Positions 5,635-11,825 of a stretch of DNA of 14,867 nt are shown piece after piece. The notes under the pieces were generated by a model. The model was given only the letters and a program-made list of their open reading frames with translations. It was not told the origin of the DNA and did no database searches. How positions within the stretch are numbered: position 1 is the stretch's first letter; the number at the start of each line of letters is the position of its first letter. The position numbers and the translations under genes are program-made. Source of the stretch: Chloroflexota bacterium (GTDB lineage: Bacteria; Chloroflexota; Chloroflexia; JAMDCE01); NCBI GenBank assembly GCA_023489135.1, contig JAMDCE010000043.1, forward strand, positions 1 to 14,867. The letters run 5' to 3'.

Positions 5635-7788
5635 ATGAACGACCAACCAAGTGCTCAATCCACCGGCACCCAGGTCATCACCACCGCCTGCGTTCACGAT
5701 TGCGGGGGACGCTGCATCCTGAAGGCGCACGTGAGGGATGGCGTGGTGGTCAACATAACTACCGACGACGGACCCGAGCCTCAGCTCCGGGCCTGCCTGC
5801 GGGGTCGGGCCTATCGCCAGCGGCTCTACTCCCCGGATCGTTTGAAGTATCCCCTCAAGCGCACCGGCGAGCGGGGAAAAGGCGCGTTTACCCGCATCTC
5901 CTGGGACGAAGCGCTGGATACCGTCGCGGGCGAAGTGCAGCGCCTGCGGAGCCGGTGGGGCTCAGAGGCCATCTTCTGCCTCGATGGCCCGGGGAATATC
6001 AGCCAGCTTCACAGCACCGCCGGCGGGGCGCTCAATCGTTTCTTCAACATGTCGGGAGGGTGCCTGGCTCGAAGGGGAAGCCAGTCCTACGGAGCGGCTA
6101 ATGCCGCCAACCATTACACCTACGGCTCCGTCAATGCCGGCAATCACCCCGCGGACCTGGTCAATTCCCGCCTGATCATCCTCTGGTCCTCCAACCGGGC
6201 CGAGACCATCGAGGGAACTAACGCCTGCCACTACCTGGCCCAGGCCAAGCGAAAGGGCATCCGCATCGTGTGCGTCGACCCCCGGCTGACCGACACCGCC
6301 GCCGCCTTTGCCGACCAGTGGATACCCATCCGCCCGGCCACGGACGCGGCCATGTTGATCGCCATGGCCTACGTTATGATCCAGGAAAACCTCCACGACC
6401 GGCAGTTCCTCGACCGCTATACCCTGGGCTTCGACGCCTTCGCGGACTACGTGCTGGGCCGGACCGATGGAATCCCCAAGACCCCGGCCTGGGCCGAGGA
6501 CATCACCGGCGTCCCGGCCGAAAGGACAGCCGCACTGGCCCGCGAGTACGCCACCACCAGGCCCGCGGCGCTCGTTCCAGGCGGTGGCATGCAGCGGACG
6601 GCCTGCGGCGAGCAGTCCATTCGAGCCAGCATCACCCTGGCCTGCATGACCGGCAACGTGGGCCTCAGCGGCGGCCACCCCGGCGGCCATCACAGCACCG
6701 TTTTCCCGGCCCCCGACTTCGTGGGACACATCCCGGTGCCTGCGAACCCCCTGGGGGTCTCGCTCTCGGTGAACAACTGGGCCGAGGGTGTTCTGAAGGG
6801 CCGGGCCGAGGGTTGGCCGGCCGACGTCAAGATGCTCTACGTCGTCGGCCGCAATCCCCTCAACCAGTGCGCCAACGTCAATAAGATGATCGCCGCCCTG
6901 AGAAAGCTCGATTTTTTGGTGGTGCACGAGCAGTTTATGACCGCCACGGCCCGCTTCGCGGACGTCGTCTTGCCGGTGACCACGTGGCTCGAGCGCTGCG
7001 ATATCACCCTGGCCCGAGAGTACGCCCTGTACATGAACAAGGTCGTCGAGCCGATGTACGAGTGCAAGTCCGACCTGGAGATCTTCACCGAGCTGGCCAA
7101 GCGGTTGGGCCTGGAAGGGTTTAATGATAAGACCGAGGAGCAGTGGCTCGAGGGCTTCGTACAGGACGGCGAGATAGAGGACTACCGGGAGTTCCGCCGG
7201 AAGGGGATTCACCGGTTTCGCCAACCCGAGCCGGTCGTCTACTTTCAGGAGCAGATCGCCGATCCCGAGAACCATCCCTTCGCGACCCCTTCGGGTAAGA
7301 TCGAGATCTACTCTCAGCGGCTGGCCGACATGAACCGGCCCGACGTGATCCCGCCCATACCCCGGTACGTAGAGCCCTGGGAAGGTCCCAACGACCCGCT
7401 GTCGGCCAGATTCCCGCTGCAGCTAATCACCCCCCAGTCCAAACGGCGGGCTCATTCCACCTACGCCGGCCTGCCCTGGCTGGAAGAGATCGACGTCCAC
7501 TCCCTATGGATCAACCCCGTCGACGCGGCCGCGCGGGGGATCGCGCCGGGAGACCGAGTCAAGGTCTTCAACGATCGCGGAGAGACCCGCCTCCCGGCCA
7601 AAGTGACGGAAAGGATAATGCCCGGCGTGGTCAGCATATCCGAGGGAGCCCCCTACAATCCCGATGCGTGGGGCATCGACCAGGGCGGCAGCGCCAACGT
7701 GCTGACCAGAGACGCTGCAACCCCGATTGGCGAGGGCGCGACTCTGCACTCGTGTCTGGTGCAGATTTCCAGGTGTGGCGTGCTATAA
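5635..7788 (+). CDS. DmsA-like molybdopterin oxidoreductase catalytic subunit
   Basis: This 717-residue member of the DMSO reductase family binds Mo-bis(pyranopterin guanine dinucleotide) and one [4Fe-4S] cluster. The cluster ligands are C19-x3-C23-x3-C27-x26-C54 (CVHDCGGRC ... ACLRGRAY). Ser151 in GSQSYGAA aligns with the molybdenum-ligating serine of DmsA. The C-terminal molybdopterin-dinucleotide-binding domain is clear (QLITPQSKRRAHSTY, GIAPGDRVKVFNDRGE, TLHSCLVQI). I chose the ATG at 5635, preceded by GAGGT, over an upstream GTG at 5545 that lies in a repeat. No twin-arginine signal is visible, so the enzyme is probably cytoplasmic, unlike classical DmsA. The ferredoxin-like subunit gene begins 14 nt downstream. 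The physiological substrate (S-oxide, N-oxide or other oxyanion) cannot be told from the sequence. Confidence 0.93.
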   Translation: MNDQPSAQSTGTQVITTACVHDCGGRCILKAHVRDGVVVNITTDDGPEPQLRACLRGRAYRQRLYSPDRLKYPLKRTGERGKGAFTRISWDEALDTVAGEVQRLRSRWGSEAIFCLDGPGNISQLHSTAGGALNRFFNMSGGCLARRGSQSYGAANAANHYTYGSVNAGNHPADLVNSRLIILWSSNRAETIEGTNACHYLAQAKRKGIRIVCVDPRLTDTAAAFADQWIPIRPATDAAMLIAMAYVMIQENLHDRQFLDRYTLGFDAFADYVLGRTDGIPKTPAWAEDITGVPAERTAALAREYATTRPAALVPGGGMQRTACGEQSIRASITLACMTGNVGLSGGHPGGHHSTVFPAPDFVGHIPVPANPLGVSLSVNNWAEGVLKGRAEGWPADVKMLYVVGRNPLNQCANVNKMIAALRKLDFLVVHEQFMTATARFADVVLPVTTWLERCDITLAREYALYMNKVVEPMYECKSDLEIFTELAKRLGLEGFNDKTEEQWLEGFVQDGEIEDYREFRRKGIHRFRQPEPVVYFQEQIADPENHPFATPSGKIEIYSQRLADMNRPDVIPPIPRYVEPWEGPNDPLSARFPLQLITPQSKRRAHSTYAGLPWLEEIDVHSLWINPVDAAARGIAPGDRVKVFNDRGETRLPAKVTERIMPGVVSISEGAPYNPDAWGIDQGGSANVLTRDAATPIGEGATLHSCLVQISRCGVL

Positions 7789-7802
7789 ATGAGGATGGTG
7801 AA

Positions 7803-8396
7803 ATGAACGACACTCACCGGCAATTCCATCACGAACGAGCCCTTTGCACCGGCTGCCATACCTGCGCCGTCGCCTGCAAGGACTGGAAGGACATTCCCGC
7901 CGGACCGGTCAATCTGCGGCGCGTAACCTCCATCGAGCGAGGAACCTATCCCAACGTCTCCGTGATCCACGACTCCGTTTCCTGCAACCATTGCGTCAAT
8001 GCTGCGTGCGTGCCCGCCTGCCCCGCGGGGGCCATCCACCAGCGGCCCTCGGACGGCGTCGTCGTGGTCGACCGGGACGCCTGCATCGGCGCTTCCGCCT
8101 GCGGCAAGATGTGCTACGCCGTCTGTCCCTACGGTGCCCCGCAGTTCGGCCCCGAGGCCAATCCTAGAATGCAGCTGTGTGACTTGTGCCTTGACCGATT
8201 GCAGGCTGGAAAGCAGCCGGTTTGCGTGGATGCCTGCCCGCTCCGGGTCCTTTCCCTAGCTAGTGTCCCCCAAGAATTCCCTTTCCCAGGGCGGGGTGGC
8301 GCGGCACCAATGCCGAACAGGTGCCCTGGTCATGCACGAGGCGCCGGGCCAGTCCAGACAGAGCGTCGTGCGGACGACCAACTGATTGATAAATAG
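7803..8396 (+). CDS. DmsB-like four-cluster ferredoxin subunit
   Basis: This 197-residue electron-transfer partner of the preceding oxidoreductase has four cysteine groups. They are C15/C18/C21/C25 (CTGCHTCAVAC), C61/C64/C69/C73 (CNHCVNAACVPACP), C94/C100/C104/C108 (CIGASACGKMCYAVCP) and C126/C129/C141/C145. The third group is unusual: C-x5-C-x3-C-x3-C instead of the normal C-x2-C-x2-C-x3-C. The start ATG is preceded by GAGG at about 8 nt and lies 14 nt after the catalytic-subunit stop, so the two genes form an operon. The last 45 residues are rich in Gly, Pro and Arg and do not look like the usual family tail, possibly because of a late frameshift. No DmsC-type membrane anchor follows. Confidence 0.88.
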   Translation: MNDTHRQFHHERALCTGCHTCAVACKDWKDIPAGPVNLRRVTSIERGTYPNVSVIHDSVSCNHCVNAACVPACPAGAIHQRPSDGVVVVDRDACIGASACGKMCYAVCPYGAPQFGPEANPRMQLCDLCLDRLQAGKQPVCVDACPLRVLSLASVPQEFPFPGRGGAAPMPNRCPGHARGAGPVQTERRADDQLIDK

Positions 8397-8423
8397 CCAA
8401 AGGCGTGTTATACAAAGCCTGAT

Positions 8424-8452
8424 ATCAAGCTCCACATGTTAAGCTGGTCGCC
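8424..8452 (+). repeat. Left copy of a 24-bp inverted repeat
   Basis: The 24 bases 8424-8447 (centre AGCTCCACATGTTAAGCT) are the exact reverse complement of 9511-9534. After one mismatch, four more bases match (8449-8452 with 9506-9509). The core is itself nearly palindromic. It lies between the ferredoxin gene and the remains of coxS. Confidence 0.9.
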
Positions 8453-8467
8453 ACGGGAAAAACCTCG

Positions 8468-8917
8468 GTGGACCTCCAAGTGAACGGCGACGCCGTATCC
8501 GCCAGCGTGCCCCCCCACGCTGAGCCTGCTTCGCTTTCTGCGCGACCACCTGCACCTCACGGGCACCAAGGACGGCTGCAGCGAGGGCCAATGCGGCTAG
8601 TGCATGGTCCTGGTGGAAGGCCAGCCCACTCGCAGCTGTCTGGTCAAGGTGGGAACCCTCGAAGGAAAGAGGGTGCAGACCATCGAAGGCATTTCGTCGC
8701 GGGGCGCCCTCCATCCCTTCCAGAAAGCCCTTATCGATCGCGGGGCGATCCAATGCGGCTTCTGCATTCCGGGCTTGGTTATCTCCGGCGTTGCCCTTCT
8801 GGAGCGCGATCCCGATCCCTCGGTGAGCCGGATCAAGGAGGCCCTGCGCCTGAACCTCTGCCGCTGCGGCGGCTATCCCAAGATCATCGAGGCGGCGGAG
8901 ATAGCCGTGGCCGCCGT
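8468..8917 (+). pseudogene. CoxS-like [2Fe-2S] subunit of a molybdenum hydroxylase, broken
   Basis: The remains encode the small iron-sulfur subunit of a xanthine dehydrogenase/CO dehydrogenase-family enzyme. The beta-grasp N-terminus reads VDLQVNGDAVSASVPP from 8468, then shifts frame at a run of seven C (8510-8516); six would restore TLSLLRFLRDHLHLTGTK. In the plant-type [2Fe-2S] loop the frame reads CSEGQCG-stop-C, where TAG (8598-8600) stands where a Ser (TCG) or Ala codon is expected. Downstream, the second cluster domain is intact: ALIDRGAIQCGFCIPGLVIS and LNLCRCGGYPKIIEAA. Around 8900-8920 the frame runs without a stop into the middle of CoxL, so both subunits are fused by a deletion. 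No FAD-binding (CoxM) gene is nearby. The gene is non-functional unless these lesions are sequencing errors. Confidence 0.88.
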
Positions 8918-9202
8918 CCGGGTACAGTATCGCGAGTTGGGGGTAGTGGATAGCCCCCAGAGGGTGCTGGAAGAAGATGCCCCCCGGCTTCACCCGGAAG
9001 GGAACTCCTGCCGCCACCTGATGCGCGAGATAGGGGAAATGGAGCAGGCCCTTCGCCAGGCGGATGTGGTCGTGGAGGCCGATTTCACGACCCCGTTCGT
9101 CGAGCACGCCTACCTGGAGCCGGAGGCCGGGCTAGCCGTACCGTCCGCTTTCTCCTGGGCGACGACGACCTCTGCTCCAGCCAGTGTCACGGCACGTGGG
9201 GC

Positions 9203-9365
9203 GCGCCCTCACCCTAGGGCGTGTATGCAAATCGGGAGGATGGTGCGGAAACTTGGTCCCCTGAGGTCGGAGGTCGCCCCTCACCCCAGCCCTCTCCCCG
9301 AAGGGGAGAGGGAGTTGGCGACCTCTCCCTCTGGGAGAGGTCGGCCGAAGGCCGGGTGAGGGCGC
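9203..9365. mobile_element. Small inserted element bounded by 12-bp inverted repeats
   Basis: GCGCCCTCACCC (9203-9214) and GGGTGAGGGCGC (9354-9365) are perfect inverted repeats enclosing 163 bp inside coxL. The coding sequence is broken on the left after about 9143 (LAVP) and resumes at about 9400 (VTVYCPT), so the inserted DNA is somewhat larger than this interval. There is no transposase frame. It could be a MITE-like element, or a REP element plus unrelated flanking DNA in which the left repeat is only a partial REP copy. Confidence 0.45.
9275..9365 (+). repeat. REP-like palindromic repeat, full copy
   Basis: The element has CCCTCACCCC at the left and GGGTGAGGGC at the right. Between these lie two strong hairpins, CCCTCTCCCC-GAA-GGGGAGAGGG (9290-9312) and ACCTCTCCC-TCT-GGGAGAGGT (9321-9341), and then CGGCC-GAA-GGCCG. 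This architecture is a widely dispersed bacterial intergenic repeat. Here it sits inside a pseudogene. A related shorter copy lies at 5503-5552 in opposite orientation. Confidence 0.85.
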
Positions 9366-9505
9366 AACCCGTCCAGGCATCGAACAAGTTGGAACCGATG
9401 GTGACCGTTTACTGCCCCACCCAGATGCCTTTCGAAAACCGCACCCTGATCGCCGCCTCGCTGGCTCTGCCCTAGGATCGGGTCCGCTTGGTCTGCACCC
9501 CTCTC

Positions 9506-9534
9506 GGCGGCCAGCTTAACATGTGGAGCTTGAT
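9506..9534 (-). repeat. Right copy of the 24-bp inverted repeat, inside coxL
   Basis: Bases 9511-9534 are the reverse complement of 8424-8447. In the coxL frame they encode QLNMWSL exactly where seven residues of the conserved GFGGKED cofactor loop are expected, without changing the frame or the length of the flanking conserved sequence. Confidence 0.88.
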
Positions 9535-10568
9535 CACCACCCAGATCTGGGTGGCACTGGGCGCCTTGCGCACCGGCCGCCCCTGCAAGATAGCCCTCAC
9601 GCGACCCGAGTCCCTGCGCATCTCGGACAAGCGTCACGCTTACTATATGCACTACAAGGTGGGTGCCAGGAAGGACGGCACCCTCACCGGCGTGGACGCC
9701 CGTCTCCTCTCCGATGCCGGGCCGTACGCGGAGCAGAGCCCCATCGTGATCGACCAGGCCTGCTCGTTCTCCTGCGGTCCATACGTGGTGCCCAACGCCC
9801 GCATCGAGGGCTGGGCTATGTATACCAACAACGCCAACGGGGCGGCCCTCCGCGGCTTTGGCATCAACCAGGCCGCCTTTGCCATCGAGTCGTGTATGGA
9901 TATGCTGGCCGAGCGCCTGGGCATGGATCCCTTCGAGCTGCGCCTCAAGAATGCCCTGGAGGTGGGCAGCTCGACCATGAGCGGCGAGCTCCTGCGGGCC
10001 TGCGTTCCCATCAAGCAGGTGCTACGCGAAGCCAGGTCTGCCCTGGAGAAGATGCCGCCGCTGAAGAGTGACAAGAAGATAGGCATTGGAGTGGCGGCCG
10101 GCTTCAAGAGCGTGGGGGCCGGGAAGGGGATCGTCGACAATGCCAGCGCCCACCTTGAGCTCACCAGGGAAGGCGACGTTCTGCTCGGGGTCTCCACGAT
10201 AGATCTGGGCCAGGGCAACCGCACCGCCATGGCCCAGATCGCCGCCGGCGTGATCGGCGTGAGCTACGACCGCATCAAGGTCATCACTGGGGACACGTCG
10301 CATCCCCACCATCCGAGACGCGCCCGAGGTAGAGCGCATCATCGTGGAGGACCCCGAGCCCAACGGTCCCCTGGGAGCCAAAGGCATCGGCGAGGTAGCC
10401 ACCGTGCCCGTCACCCCGGCCATCATCAACGCCATCTACAACGCCGTCGGCGTCACCGACCTCCCGGCGACCAGGGAGCGCGTATTGGAGGGGATTAGGA
10501 AGAGAAGCTCGGATTCGCCCGAGAATCGGGACTAAGTGCGTCTGCTAGCACTTTGAATGCCCGCATAG

Positions 10569-11663
10569 TTATAGCAAGGCGCTTTGCTCCGCTTTGTCAC
10601 CCTTCGCTTCTCTAGGGCCAGTGTATGCGTAAACCCTGTTCCTTCCGGCTCCCTTAGGCGCCAGTAGCTTCATTGTAGCCAGGTCTGCCAGGTCGCGGGT
10701 TGCCGTGAGCGGAGAAACACCGGTTATTTCAATGTAGTCCTTACGGGTGATGGAGCCACAGTGGGAGGCGTAGATCAATCCATCTATCTGTCGCTCACTA
10801 AGCCCACGGGTTCTGAGACGCTCATGAATGCGGTCAACCATCATCCTCCAATCCGTCAATCGTTCTTCAAGGCTTCTGGCCTGAAGGACGACCGAAAGTG
10901 TGAAGAATTCTAACCACTTGGTGCAGTCGTAGCCGGCGGAAAAACGGCTGCCCAGTGAGTCTCGCAGTGCCTGAAGGTAACCATCCCTATTCCGCTGGTA
11001 GTACGCATCCAGCGAGAGAAGATTGCGGAAACCGTAGCCGCTTCGTTGCAACAGGTGAATTGCCAGCAACCTGGCGGTTCGGCCATTGCCATCAAGGAAC
11101 GGATGGATGCCGAAGAGATGAGCGTGAGCAACTCCCGCTCTCAGGATGGGGTTCAAGGAATCCTCCCTGCCGAGCCAGTCTGAGAATTGAGCCATTAGCG
11201 TTGGTACATCGATGTGTGATGGCGGCTCGAACACCTTTATCCCTTGATCTTCTATCCAGTTGGGTTCGGTTCTGTAATGGCCAGGTACAACCCTGCGCTC
11301 ATTGATTCCCTTCATCAAGAACCAGTGAAGCTGTCGAATCAGACTTTCGGTGAGGGGAACGTCCGCTGATTGACTGATAAAATCGACGAATTCAAGCGCC
11401 TGGGCGTAATTGGCAACGTCTGGCCTTTCTTTCGACACCGTAGCCACCGGAGACGGTCTCGCAGTTTCCTCAAGCTCCTTTTCGGTGATGTCGGCATTCT
11501 CTATCATCGTTGACGAGTAGACGGTGCGAACAAAAGCTTCTCGCCTGAGCCATTGCTCGTGCTTGGGCATTATAAGCATTCTCTCAATGCGGAACCTAAG
11601 TCGTTCGATCTCTTCGAGATAGTAAGCTATTGACCGATTGTCAGAGATGTTTGGCGTAAACAC
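10569..11663 (-). CDS. Class II Fic-domain protein (AMP transferase)
   Basis: This 364-residue Fic protein would transfer a nucleotide, usually AMP, to target hydroxyls. The catalytic motif HPFLDGNGRTAR lies at residues 187-198. The N-terminal Fic-N region includes the class II self-inhibitory motif S-x3-E-N (S51, E55, N56 in SSTMIENADI), whose Glu normally blocks ATP binding. The C-terminal 60 residues form a winged helix-turn-helix (LSERQIDGLIY, TRKDYIEITGVSPLTATRDL). I chose the GTG at 11663, preceded by AGGGA at a good distance; the frame is open to a TTG at 11711 with no ribosome-binding site. The gene is visibly more A/T-rich than its neighbours, which suggests horizontal acquisition. 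It is monocistronic, with no antitoxin-like partner, and faces the coxL remains tail to tail. Confidence 0.9.
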   Translation of the reverse strand: MFTPNISDNRSIAYYLEEIERLRFRIERMLIMPKHEQWLRREAFVRTVYSSTMIENADITEKELEETARPSPVATVSKERPDVANYAQALEFVDFISQSADVPLTESLIRQLHWFLMKGINERRVVPGHYRTEPNWIEDQGIKVFEPPSHIDVPTLMAQFSDWLGREDSLNPILRAGVAHAHLFGIHPFLDGNGRTARLLAIHLLQRSGYGFRNLLSLDAYYQRNRDGYLQALRDSLGSRFSAGYDCTKWLEFFTLSVVLQARSLEERLTDWRMMVDRIHERLRTRGLSERQIDGLIYASHCGSITRKDYIEITGVSPLTATRDLADLATMKLLAPKGAGRNRVYAYTGPREAKGDKAEQSALL

Positions 11664-11720
11664 ATTCGTCCCTGCGACCAGGCTACGGGATGATACCAGA
11701 TATAGTATCAATCGCTTATA

Positions 11721-11741
11721 GTAAGTGGATAATCCATTTAC
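11721..11741. promoter_or_regulatory. Palindromic operator at the fic transcription start
   Basis: GTAAGTGGAT-A-ATCCATTTAC is a palindrome with 10-bp half-sites and one mismatch, placed immediately downstream of the predicted fic start point. A winged-helix protein bound here would block transcription. The Fic protein itself carries a C-terminal winged helix, which makes it the obvious candidate autorepressor. Confidence 0.55.
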
Positions 11742-11749
11742 AGTAAGCT

Positions 11750-11778
11750 AATATATCAGCAACTTTGACCATTGTCAA
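11750..11778 (-). promoter_or_regulatory. Near-consensus sigma-70 promoter of fic
   Basis: On the minus strand, TTGACA (11773-11778) and TATATT (11750-11755) are separated by 17 bp. The predicted start is near 11743, about 80 nt before the GTG. The -35 element lies within a second inverted repeat, TTGAC-CATT-GTCAA (11765-11778). Confidence 0.65.
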
Positions 11779-11825
11779 GCAGGTTGCTGGGATGGTCGTA
11801 GTATTCTAGATTGTGAGCATCACTC

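Larger units (their letters stand above)
8918..10535 (+). pseudogene. CoxL-like molybdenum hydroxylase large subunit, multiply broken
   Basis: Fragments of the large, molybdopterin-cytosine-dinucleotide-binding subunit of the xanthine dehydrogenase family appear in family order. The N-terminal hammerhead domain is missing. Sequence starts at VQYRELGVVDSPQ and runs through FVEHAYLEPEAGLAVP, where about 255 bp of foreign DNA interrupts it. It resumes at VTVYCPTQMPFENRTL, meets TAG (9473-9475, probably from GAG in LPEDRVR), and continues with VCTPLGG. The expected GGxFGGKED loop is replaced by QLNMWSL at 9512-9532. An open stretch then runs through GAALRGFGINQAAFAIE to VITGDTS. Near 10300 a deletion of roughly 200 codons, with a frame change, joins it to IPTIRDAPEVERIIVEDPEPNG and GAKGIGEVATVPVTPAI, ending at TAA 10533-10535. 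Its true substrate cannot be inferred. Confidence 0.88.

Noticed and set aside
5962..7275. 437-codon minus-strand open frame opposite the DmsA-like gene
   Set aside because: It is the complement of a well-conserved oxidoreductase, and its composition (Gly, Val, His, Asp) is that of an antisense GC-rich frame.
7506..7802. Extension of the ferredoxin gene upstream of 7803
   Set aside because: It overlaps the end of the catalytic subunit out of frame and is Arg/Gln-rich noise. Cluster domain homology starts just after the ATG at 7803.
8598..8600. TAG as a translated (pyrrolysine or suppressed) codon
   Set aside because: The same gene also has a frameshift and large deletions, and TAG ends the neighbouring ferredoxin gene, so an ordinary nonsense mutation is the simpler reading.
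8439..9107. 222-codon minus-strand frame across the coxS pseudogene
   Set aside because: It is the complement of recognisable CoxS/CoxL sequence and has no family resemblance itself.
9270..9365. Repeat cluster as a CRISPR array
   Set aside because: The repeats are adjacent inverted hairpins of differing length, without equal spacers or direct repeats.
10534..10553. AAGTGC...GCACTT hairpin between coxL and fic as a bidirectional terminator
   Set aside because: The stem is only 6 bp, the loop is 8 nt, and there is no T-run on either side.
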